DNA of 12,604 nt from Planctomycetota bacterium (lineage in GTDB: Bacteria; Planctomycetota; UBA1135; UBA2386): positions 1-12,604 of the forward strand of contig JAGQQZ010000540.1 in assembly GCA_020425915.1 (NCBI GenBank), in the 5' to 3' direction. A model generated the notes under the pieces. The model was not told the DNA's origin, searched no databases, and worked only from the letters and a program-made list of their open reading frames with translations. This document shows positions 1 through 6,664 of the stretch, in pieces. A program made the position numbers and the translations under genes. Numbering within the stretch: position 1 is the first letter of the stretch; each line of letters starts with the position of its first letter.

Positions 1-141
1 GAGGACCGCCGCCTCCGCGTCGCCGGCCTTGTTCTCGGTCTTCGCTGCCTCGAACAGCCGCGTCGCGCGCTCGAGACGAGACTGTGCCGGCGTCCCCTGC
101 GTGGCGCCGATCACGGCGCAGACGAACAGAATGGTCTTCAC
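1..141 (-). CDS. Secreted protein, N-terminal fragment (cut by left edge)
   Basis: Only the first 47 codons are present; the gene runs off the left edge. It starts with GTG at 141, with a GAGGG ribosome binding site 11 nt upstream. The first ~20 residues are a typical Sec signal peptide: MK, then a hydrophobic stretch (ILFVCAVIGA), then a likely cleavage after the AQ of TPAQS. The visible mature part has alternating small and charged helical residues around LFEAAK...AGDAEAA, which resembles the first helix of a tetratricopeptide-like repeat, but one helix is too little to call the fold. It lies 22 nt downstream of the solute-binding protein gene on the same strand, so the two are probably co-transcribed and both act outside the cytoplasmic membrane. 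Function unknown. Confidence 0.7.
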   Translation of the reverse strand, partial: MKTILFVCAVIGATQGTPAQSRLERATRLFEAAKTENKAGDAEAAVL

Positions 142-152
142 GTCGCTTCGAT

Positions 153-157
153 CCCTC
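153..157 (-). promoter_or_regulatory. Ribosome binding site for the left-edge secreted protein
   Basis: GAGGG on the minus strand, 11 nt before the GTG at 141. It lies in the 22-nt gap after the solute-binding protein stop and supports this GTG as the start. Confidence 0.5.
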
Positions 158-163
158 GTGTGG

Positions 164-1831
164 CTACCGGACCCACCAGAGCTCAGGATAGAGCCCGAGC
201 GGTCCGACCGAAACCGACTCGAACCGCTTGTGGAGCAATACCCGGGCGCGCGGGTAGAGCAACAGGGTCACGGGCTGTTCGCGGTGGATCCAGCGGGAGA
301 CGTCGCGCAGCCGCTCGCGGCGCAGGTTCGGTTCGCGTTCGGCCGAGGCGAGTTCGAGTAGGGCGTCGAACCGGGGATCCGAATATCCGCCGTAGCCGGC
401 GGAGTGCTTCGAGTGGAACTTGTCGGCCGGGTCGACGACCGCCCCGTGTCCTTCGAGGTAGAGGATGCCGCCGGTGAAGTCGCCGTCGGCGAGGCGGGTC
501 TGCAGTCGCTGCCAGGGTTCGGTGCGGATCCTCAGTTCGACGCCGCCGGCGCGGAAGTCGTCGACCGACAGTTCGAGGATCTGCTGGAACATCTCGACGC
601 CGGAAGGCGCGAAGATCTCGACCACGGGACGCTCGGGACCAGCGGCTGCGAGCAGCTTGCGCGCGTTCTCCGGGTCGAACGGCAGCGGGCGGAGCTCGGG
701 CGCGGCGAACTCCGAGCCGGCCCGGAACCAGCTCTGCGGAATTCGTGCGTAGCCGTTGAAGACGCGATCGCAAAGCTTCTGCCGATCGAACAGCATCGTC
801 AGCGCGCGGCGCACGTCGGCCGAATCGAACGGCGGTCGCCGGCAACTCCAGATCACGACGAACGTCTGCTGCCGCAACTTGTCGTAGGTGAACAGCCGGT
901 AGTTCTCCCGCAGTCGCGGCTCGCGTTCGAGCAGCGCGTCGAAGTCGTAGGACCCGGTCACGTAGTCCACGGTCTCCTGCATCGCGGCCAGCGGATTGTT
1001 GAGTGCGGGGTCGAGCAGCAGATGGATCCCGGCCAGGTTCCAAGCCATCGGATACTCCGCGCGACGCCAACAGTGTGGGTTCTGCGTCAGCGTCAGCGTG
1101 TCGCGCAGCGGCCAGTGCGCCTGGTCGCCGTGCAGGCGATAGGGGCCGGTGCCGGGTCCCGGCAAGTGCACCTGGCGCAGCAGTTCGGCGAACTCGTCAG
1201 AACCGATCGCGGGGATCGGCACGCGCTGCGCGCTCGCGAGTTCGCCGATTCTCTCGAGGAACCAGGCGCGTTGCACGACGCGGAACTGGGTCGCGATCGT
1301 GTGCCCCAGTGTTCCGTCGAACGACTCGGCGTGCAGGCGGAAGGTGTGGTCGTCGACCGGTTCGAATCGGGTGATCGATCGGGTCGCCTCGGCGACCTCG
1401 CCGGCCGCGATCCCGCGCGCCGCCGTCGCCGTGAACTCGACGTCGCGCATCGTCAGCGGCGTGCCGTCGGAGAACACCAGGTCGGGACGGAGCGTGAACT
1501 CGAAGACCGGTGCACCGTGCTCCTCGGTCTCGCGGTACGGGCCGATCGCGAGCGCCGGTCGCAACTCACCGGTGGTCGGGTCGAGGTCGAAGAGCGCGTC
1601 GTGCGTGTAGGCCAGCACGAAACGGCGTGCCACCGAGTCGATCGCACAGAACGGATTCAGCGTCGCCGGCTTCTCGACCGCGCAACGGTAGAAGCCGCCC
1701 TGTGGTCTCGGTCGCGCATGGTCGAGCTGGACCTCGACGTCCTGCAGTCCTCGCGGTTGGTCGAGTACCGTATCGGCGAGCCAGAGCAGCCCGGCGACGA
1801 TCACGAGCGCCAGAATCAGCAGGCGGAACAC
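164..1831 (-). CDS. ABC transporter-type solute-binding protein, family 5 (peptide/oligopeptide-binding), membrane-anchored
   Basis: A 555-residue protein of the SBP_bac_5 (DppA/OppA-like) family, whose members bind peptides, nickel or other solutes in the periplasm for an ABC importer. Family signatures: 'VFSDGTPLTMRDVEF' (residues ~119-133), 'GTGPYRL' (227-233), and 'RPPFDSADVRRALTMLFDR' (~332-350), the usual PPF-x-D-x-x-VR-x-AL-x-x-x-x-DR element. The N terminus has a ~17-residue hydrophobic segment right after MFR, with no lipobox cysteine and no obvious cleavage site, so it is probably held by an uncleaved anchor rather than secreted or lipidated. I chose the GTG at 1831 because it begins exactly at this segment; the open frame continues upstream to 2221 only as a shadow of the kinase gene. 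No permease or ATPase gene is next to it, so it may be a sensor component or use a distant transporter. Substrate unknown. Confidence 0.85.
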   Translation of the reverse strand: MFRLLILALVIVAGLLWLADTVLDQPRGLQDVEVQLDHARPRPQGGFYRCAVEKPATLNPFCAIDSVARRFVLAYTHDALFDLDPTTGELRPALAIGPYRETEEHGAPVFEFTLRPDLVFSDGTPLTMRDVEFTATAARGIAAGEVAEATRSITRFEPVDDHTFRLHAESFDGTLGHTIATQFRVVQRAWFLERIGELASAQRVPIPAIGSDEFAELLRQVHLPGPGTGPYRLHGDQAHWPLRDTLTLTQNPHCWRRAEYPMAWNLAGIHLLLDPALNNPLAAMQETVDYVTGSYDFDALLEREPRLRENYRLFTYDKLRQQTFVVIWSCRRPPFDSADVRRALTMLFDRQKLCDRVFNGYARIPQSWFRAGSEFAAPELRPLPFDPENARKLLAAAGPERPVVEIFAPSGVEMFQQILELSVDDFRAGGVELRIRTEPWQRLQTRLADGDFTGGILYLEGHGAVVDPADKFHSKHSAGYGGYSDPRFDALLELASAEREPNLRRERLRDVSRWIHREQPVTLLLYPRARVLLHKRFESVSVGPLGLYPELWWVR

Positions 1832-1838
1832 AGGCTCG

Positions 1839-1868
1839 GGTGTAAGGTCATGCGCCGCCCCGAGTCTA
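1839..1868 (-). promoter_or_regulatory. Putative promoter of the solute-binding protein gene, possibly leaderless
   Basis: Minus strand: a TACACC -10-like box (1844-1839) lies 7 nt before the GTG at 1831. A TAGACT -35-like box (1868-1863) sits 18 nt further upstream. No Shine-Dalgarno sequence precedes the GTG. With this spacing transcription would start at or next to the start codon. Confidence 0.4.
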
Positions 1869-1872
1869 CACT
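1867..1872 (+). promoter_or_regulatory. Putative -10 box of the kinase gene, possibly leaderless
   Basis: TACACT on the plus strand, 7 nt before the ATG at 1880, in the same geometry as the box serving the divergent gene. I see no convincing -35 box and no Shine-Dalgarno sequence before this ATG. Confidence 0.35.
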
Positions 1873-1879
1873 CCTCGGC

Positions 1880-2866
1880 ATGCCTCGTTCGAAGACCGCC
1901 ATCGCGTTCGCCATCGTGGTCGCGCTGTGCCTCGCACAGGTCGCGTGGTGGATCGTGTTCCAGTTCCGGGAGTCGGAGCACTTCGAGGCGGCCGCCGAGG
2001 CGCTCGTCGCCGGCGACTACGATGCCGTGGCGGAGGCGCTCGGTGTCGGAGCGGACGGCGCGCCGGACGACCGTTTCCACCGGCGCCGCTTCATGTTCGC
2101 GAGCGAGGGCGTGTTCCTCGGCGTGTGCGCCGGACTCGGCGTGGTGTTCTTCTACGCGATGTTGCTGCGCGAACGGCGCGTCTACCGCGAGCGGGAGCGA
2201 TTCCTCACGGGTGCGACCCACGAGTTCAAGACGCCGCTGGCGACCCTACAACTCGGGTTGCAGTCCATGCTCGACGAGCGCGTCACCGCGGAGACGCGGA
2301 TGGAGTATCTCCACGCGATGCTGCAGGAGGTCAGTCGGCTCGAACGTGGGGTCGGCAATCTGCTCGCCGCCGCGGGGTTGCGCCAGTCCGTGCGGGGACT
2401 CGATCGGCCGGTCGGCGACCTGGCCGACGACATCGGCGAGGTCGTGGCGGAGTTCGAGCCGCGCTTCCGCACGGCCGGGATCGACCTCGAGGCGAGACTC
2501 GCGCCCGGTGTTCGCGTCGCCCGCGACCGAGCGGGACTCAGGCTCGTCGTGCACAACCTGCTCGACAATGCGTTGCGCTACGTGGAGCGGGGCGGGACGG
2601 TCGTCGTCCAGCTGCGGCGCGACGGTCCGGACGCCGAGCTCGTCGTCGAGGACGACGGGATCGGTATCGATCCGACCGACGCGGGGCGGATCTTCGAGCC
2701 GTTCTTTCGGGGCTCGCGCGGCCAGCACGTCGGCGGGAGCGGGCTCGGCCTGCACCTCGCGCGCGAGTTCGTGGAACAACACCGCGGCACGATCCGGTTG
2801 GTCGAGACCGACGGTCCGGGTGCGAAGTTCGTGGTCCGACTGCCGGTCGCGCGGGGCGAGTCATGA
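1880..2866 (+). CDS. Sensor histidine kinase of a two-component system
   Basis: A 328-residue inner-membrane kinase that should autophosphorylate on His and pass the phosphate to the regulator encoded next. Order: transmembrane segment 1 (~5-29), a short periplasmic loop of about 45 residues rich in Ala and acidic residues, transmembrane segment 2 (~77-97), a HisKA dimerisation domain with H-box 'ATHEFKTPLATL' and phospho-acceptor H114, then an HATPase_c domain with N-box 'HNLLDNALRY' (~225-234), G1 'DDGIGID' (258-264), F-box 'FEPFF' (272-276) and G2 'GGSGLGL' (285-291). There is no HAMP or PAS domain, so the signal must come through the small loop, the membrane or a partner protein. All catalytic boxes look intact. 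The ATG at 1880 starts just before the first membrane segment; an in-frame ATG at 1850 would add 10 residues. The gene overlaps the regulator gene by 4 nt. The divergent solute-binding protein is a candidate target or signal partner (inference). Confidence 0.9.
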   Translation: MPRSKTAIAFAIVVALCLAQVAWWIVFQFRESEHFEAAAEALVAGDYDAVAEALGVGADGAPDDRFHRRRFMFASEGVFLGVCAGLGVVFFYAMLLRERRVYRERERFLTGATHEFKTPLATLQLGLQSMLDERVTAETRMEYLHAMLQEVSRLERGVGNLLAAAGLRQSVRGLDRPVGDLADDIGEVVAEFEPRFRTAGIDLEARLAPGVRVARDRAGLRLVVHNLLDNALRYVERGGTVVVQLRRDGPDAELVVEDDGIGIDPTDAGRIFEPFFRGSRGQHVGGSGLGLHLAREFVEQHRGTIRLVETDGPGAKFVVRLPVARGES

Positions 2867-3549
2867 CGCACTGGTGCCTGGTCGTCGAGGACGAGGCCGC
2901 GCTCGGGCGGATGATCTGCGACAACCTCTCGCTCGCGGGATACGGCGTCGAACTCGCGCGCGACGGGATCGCTGCGAGTGAGCGGTTGCAGAAGGGCGGG
3001 CTCGACATCGTCGTGCTCGACCTGATGCTGCCGGGCAAGGACGGTTTCCAGGTGCTGTCCGAGTTGCGTGACCGCGGTGACGACACGCCGGTGTTGATCC
3101 TGTCGGCGCGCGGCAGCGACGAGGATCGGATCCGTGGCCTCGAACTCCGGGCCGACGACTACCTGGCCAAGCCGTTCAACCTGAAGGAGCTGCTGCTGCG
3201 CGTCGCGGCCATCCTGCGGCGAGGATCGACGGTGCCTGCCGGCGAGGACGTGCTCGAGTTCGGTGGCAACCGCGTCGACTTCCGGTCTCGCGAAGCCACG
3301 AACACGGCCGGAGAACACCGTACGTTGACGGACAGCGAGGTGAAGTTGCTGCGGCTTCTGTCGACGAAACCCGGTGTCGTCGTGCGGCGACGCGAGGTCG
3401 TCGACATCCTGTTCGGGCCGATGACGCCGTCGACGACGCGCACGATCGACAACGTGGTCGCGAGCCTGCGCAAGCTGTTCGAGTCCGACCGGGACACACC
3501 GCGCCACTTCCACACGGTGCGTGGCGTGGGCTGGCGGTTCGAGGCCTGA
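2863..3549 (+). CDS. OmpR/PhoB-family response regulator
   Basis: A 228-residue regulator with an N-terminal receiver domain and a C-terminal winged-helix DNA-binding domain (Trans_reg_C). In the receiver, acidic pocket E9-D10, phospho-acceptor D53 (in 'VVLDLMLPGKDGF'), switch S81 ('LILSARG') and K103 ('DDYLAKPF') are all present, so phosphorylation should be normal. In the effector domain (~130-228), 'LTDSEVKLLRLLSTKPGVVV' and the final 'HFHTVRGVGWRFEA' are hallmarks of the OmpR winged helix, including the terminal beta-hairpin. The start is the ATG of an ATGA overlap with the kinase stop, typical of translational coupling and strong evidence that the kinase is its partner. Its targets are not shown by the sequence; the divergent promoter at ~1830-1880 is the obvious candidate. 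The gene ends 5 nt from the convergent stop of the next gene. Confidence 0.93.
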   Translation: MTHWCLVVEDEAALGRMICDNLSLAGYGVELARDGIAASERLQKGGLDIVVLDLMLPGKDGFQVLSELRDRGDDTPVLILSARGSDEDRIRGLELRADDYLAKPFNLKELLLRVAAILRRGSTVPAGEDVLEFGGNRVDFRSREATNTAGEHRTLTDSEVKLLRLLSTKPGVVVRRREVVDILFGPMTPSTTRTIDNVVASLRKLFESDRDTPRHFHTVRGVGWRFEA

Positions 3550-3554
3550 GTGCG

Positions 3555-4385
3555 TCAGCGCCCGGCGGCGTCGTAGGCCAGCTCGAGGAGCGAGTCGAAG
3601 CCGTCGCCGGTCCGGTCGGAGAATCGCTCGCGCAGCGCGTCGCCACGGCGCATGGCCTCGTCGCGTGACAGCCCGTGGCGTCGCGCCGAGACCATGTCGT
3701 CGAGCACCGCCTGCAGGTACCCCGCCTGGTCGGTCAGCAGCTCGATGCCGCCGCGCGGACCGCTGGCTGGGACGACGACGATCTCCTTGCCGTCGAAGTC
3801 GCGCGCCAGTTCGCGCAGCACCCGGATCCAGCCGCGCAGTTCCGTTCGGTCGTCGTCGCGGATCGTCGGATGACGGTGGTTCTCGACGAGGGCGCCGACG
3901 GCGAGCACGCGCGCGGTCGAAAGGTGTGCGACGAGGTCTCCGGCGGTCCTGCCGTGCCCCTTGAAGTGACAGGTGAGGGTCTCGTCGCCGGCCTCCAGCG
4001 TCAGGCGCGAACGGAAATGCAGGTTCGCGCCGCGACCGTTGGCCGTCATCGTCTCCGACGTGGCGTCGTGTGCGATCGAGAACGCCTCCTCGGGCATCGA
4101 GACCGCGCCGCGGTGCTCGTGCGTCAGCACGAAGCACTCGGGTCGTCGCGCGTCGAGCTTCGCCAGCTCGGTTCGCACGTCGTCGTCGAAACTCGCGGCG
4201 CCGTTGCCGATGACGAGCGGACCATCCGCGCCGAGCGCGACGACGACGTTGTCCGACGCGGTGCGGAGGAGCCAGGTCCGCTCGCCGATCCGTTCGACCT
4301 CGAGGCGCGGCTCGTCCTCGGTCGCGGCCACCGAGAACAGCATGACCACGCTGGGCACGACGATGGCAGCGAACGCGCGACGCAT
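3555..4385 (-). CDS. Metallo-beta-lactamase-fold protein, exported, with degenerate zinc site
   Basis: A 276-residue protein with an N-terminal signal sequence (RRAFAAIVVPSVVMLFSVAA, likely cut near residue 21) followed by a metallo-beta-lactamase-fold domain like the 'MBL fold metallo-hydrolase' lipoproteins and quinoprotein-associated hydrolases. The core layout is visible: 'PLVIGNGAASFDDD' (~56-69), 'LTHEHRGAV' (87-95), 'GHGRTAGDL' (143-151), 'VLAVGALVENHRH' (160-172) and 'VPASGPRGG' (205-213). The normal HxHxDH motif reads H89-E-H91-R-G93-A94. H144 of the GHxxGD loop is kept, the usual GD Asp is A165, and the last His is S208. Zinc-1 histidines (89, 91, 144) therefore remain while the expected zinc-2 ligands are gone. 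It may bind one metal, or act as a non-hydrolytic binding protein. It is the last gene of the lpxA run; its ATG is 2 nt after the upstream stop, so translation is probably coupled. Confidence 0.8.
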   Translation of the reverse strand: MRRAFAAIVVPSVVMLFSVAATEDEPRLEVERIGERTWLLRTASDNVVVALGADGPLVIGNGAASFDDDVRTELAKLDARRPECFVLTHEHRGAVSMPEEAFSIAHDATSETMTANGRGANLHFRSRLTLEAGDETLTCHFKGHGRTAGDLVAHLSTARVLAVGALVENHRHPTIRDDDRTELRGWIRVLRELARDFDGKEIVVVPASGPRGGIELLTDQAGYLQAVLDDMVSARRHGLSRDEAMRRGDALRERFSDRTGDGFDSLLELAYDAAGR

Positions 4386-4387
4386 GC

Positions 4388-6664
4388 CTAGCGGCCGCCG
4401 CGCGCCGGCTCGCCGGGTGGGGTCGGGGGGACGATCGGAGGAACGGTCTTGCCGGGCACGCCGAACTCGAACGCCTGCGGCGGCGGCGCGGTCGGCAGGA
4501 ACTCGAGCCAGAGCGTCGTCGTGCCGACGTTCGTGTCGTCGAGGGTCGTCGTCCGGATGTGCGGGATCCGCAGGCCGTCGACGTTGCGGTAGTCGCGGAA
4601 CGTCTCGGTCAGGTTGATCGTGCCGATGCCGGGGCGGTGCTGGACGGATTCGATCTTCCGCACCAGGAACGACTCGGTGTCGATGTGAATGCGCAGGCTC
4701 GTCGCGCCGTCCGTGTTCCGTTCCAGGATCGCGAAGTAGCGGTCGTCGACCGGACGCTGGGAGACGAGGCGGTAGCTCGCCGCGCCGCGTGCGGCGTCGG
4801 CCAGGAGTAACAGCGGATGGCGACGAGCGTCCTCGAGGATCTGCGCGGTCTCGGCAGGGTCGAGTTCGACGACGTTCTTGTCATCGACGAACTCGAGCGC
4901 TTCGTCGCCGCTGATGTACGTGTCGATCGTCGTCGCGAGGACCGTCCGCTTGCGACGGAACTTGCCGGTCGCGATGTCGAACAGGGTCGCCTCGCCGGCG
5001 CCGGGTCCGCGGCCGGTGCGTGTGACCGACTTGCTGACGTAGCCGGTCATCGCCAGCAGGCGTTCCTTGCCGCCGACCGCTTCGAATGCGCCAGTCAGGT
5101 AGATCTCCGCGCCCACGCGCTGGGCCTCTTCGGGCTTGGTCGAGAACGCTGCATCGGCGTTGGTCTCGAACTCGCCGATCGCCGTGACGAGCTTGCCGAG
5201 AGACTCGGCGGCCTGTCCGCCGGCGACGATGTGCAGGGGCGGTCGTTGGGCGACGACCGCGAGTGCGTCGTCGAGGTCGAGCGTGCGAACCGTGTAGCGG
5301 ATCTGCTTGACCGCTCCTTCGACGACCTCGGGTTGCAGCATCGGCATGGTCAGGACGTAGCGCGACAGCGCTTCCGCCGCGAGCCGTGGCGTGCCCCATT
5401 CGCGCAGCGTGCGGAGCCTCATCCGCTCCGCGGCGTCCCGCACCTCGGTCTTGGTGAACGCGCGTTGCACGCTCGACTGGAGTCCGTCCTCGATCGCTTC
5501 GATCGCCTCGGGGATCCGCACCGATGGCACGGTGAGGTGCACGAGGATCGACTGGGTCGAGCCGTTCGACACCCACTCCACGTTCGGACGGACGCCGGTG
5601 CCGAAGCGTTCTTCGATCGTCTCTCCGATGCGACCGCTCGAACCGTTGCCGACCAGGCACTCCATCGCCAGTGAGTATCCCGTCAGGTGCGGCCCGATCG
5701 CGGCGGGCACCTCGAACACGCTCGTCAGGGTCGAGACGTTCGAGTCGTCGGTCGCCCAGTAGATCGTCGAGGGAAGCGGTGTGGGGACGGTGGGCGTGGC
5801 GGTCTGCGGTTCGAACCGCTGCAGCCACGACTGCGCCGCCAGCTTGGCTTCGTGCGCGAGGCTCGTCGGGCTGTCCCTGCCGACGACGGTCAGCGTCGCA
5901 CTCGCCGGTCGATACGCGCGGTCGAGGAACACGCCGACGCGCAGCGGATCGAGGTCCTGGAGCGCCGAGAGCAGCGGCTTGGTCGGATCGAAGCTGTTCG
6001 TGACGCGGCGGAAGTTCGCCTTGGTCGGTGCCGCGCGGACGACGTCGGCGAGGTCGTGGAGCTGCAGTTGTCGCGCGGCGAGGACCTGCGCGCGGGTGGG
6101 CCGGCGTTGGATCGCGTCGAACAGTTCGCGGATGGCGCCCTTCCATTCGTCGTGCCGGACGCTGAGCGTGAAGCGCGTGACGGTGCGGTCGACGTCGACT
6201 TCGATGCGACCGCCGAGATCCTCGATGACGGTCCGCAGCGAAGGCTGCGAACTCTCCGGCCGCGCGGCTTCGAGGATCGTGCGCGCCGAGAGCGAAGCGA
6301 TTCCGTCGCGATCGCCGAGCAGGTTGCGGTGCGGGATCGTCAACTGCGTGTGCGTCACGAGACCGGCGAGCGGGCCTTCGGTCTGCAGGGTCGCGACCGT
6401 CAGACCTTCCTTCGTTCCGCTGATCAGCGGCTTCGGCAGTGCCACTTCCTCGATCGGGGCCAGGCCGCCGACGACCGGGACGAGGGTGTGGCCGCCGGAC
6501 GTCGTGAGGTCGTTCTCGGGACGGGTCTCGTCGATCGGTTGTTCGGGTTCCCGCGCGACGTTGGTCGGCCGGTCGATCAGCTCGTTGCTCTGCGCCTGCG
6601 AGAACCAGCAACCCGTGGTCGACAGCGAGAGCGCGAGCAAGGCGACCGAACACCGGCGGGTCAT
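4388..6664 (-). CDS. M16-family peptidase-like lipoprotein without the zinc motif, with extra C-terminal domain
   Basis: A 758-residue exported protein. Residues 1-19 look like a lipoprotein signal (hydrophobic stretch then STTGC, C19), followed by a ~60-residue low-complexity Pro/Glu/Thr linker. Residues ~85-500 resemble an M16 (insulinase/processing protease) two-domain unit: 'VRHDEWKGAIRELFDAIQRRP', then 'TLTVVGRDS' and 'SSGRIGETIEERFGTG', typical of the second M16 domain. At the position of HxxEH there is SLSAR (124-128), so the two His and the catalytic Glu are absent. Residues ~518-725 form a further domain with an antiparallel-beta pattern (TGYVSKSVTRT, YFAILERN, SFLVRKIESV, GLRIPHIRTTT), resembling LolA-like/outer-membrane-lipoprotein-sorting folds found on the C terminus of some M16 proteins. 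The tail is Pro/Gly-rich. The ATG lies in an ATGA overlap with the upstream M16 gene; the open frame upstream of it is a shadow. It probably pairs with that protein, non-catalytically. Confidence 0.8.
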   Translation of the reverse strand: MTRRCSVALLALSLSTTGCWFSQAQSNELIDRPTNVAREPEQPIDETRPENDLTTSGGHTLVPVVGGLAPIEEVALPKPLISGTKEGLTVATLQTEGPLAGLVTHTQLTIPHRNLLGDRDGIASLSARTILEAARPESSQPSLRTVIEDLGGRIEVDVDRTVTRFTLSVRHDEWKGAIRELFDAIQRRPTRAQVLAARQLQLHDLADVVRAAPTKANFRRVTNSFDPTKPLLSALQDLDPLRVGVFLDRAYRPASATLTVVGRDSPTSLAHEAKLAAQSWLQRFEPQTATPTVPTPLPSTIYWATDDSNVSTLTSVFEVPAAIGPHLTGYSLAMECLVGNGSSGRIGETIEERFGTGVRPNVEWVSNGSTQSILVHLTVPSVRIPEAIEAIEDGLQSSVQRAFTKTEVRDAAERMRLRTLREWGTPRLAAEALSRYVLTMPMLQPEVVEGAVKQIRYTVRTLDLDDALAVVAQRPPLHIVAGGQAAESLGKLVTAIGEFETNADAAFSTKPEEAQRVGAEIYLTGAFEAVGGKERLLAMTGYVSKSVTRTGRGPGAGEATLFDIATGKFRRKRTVLATTIDTYISGDEALEFVDDKNVVELDPAETAQILEDARRHPLLLLADAARGAASYRLVSQRPVDDRYFAILERNTDGATSLRIHIDTESFLVRKIESVQHRPGIGTINLTETFRDYRNVDGLRIPHIRTTTLDDTNVGTTTLWLEFLPTAPPPQAFEFGVPGKTVPPIVPPTPPGEPARGGR

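Noticed and set aside
404..1849. Long plus-strand open frame joined in frame to the histidine kinase
   Set aside because: It is antisense to the solute-binding protein, whose family motifs are clear on the minus strand. The translation is Arg/Val/Glu-rich without domains; only the part from about 1850/1880 is the kinase.
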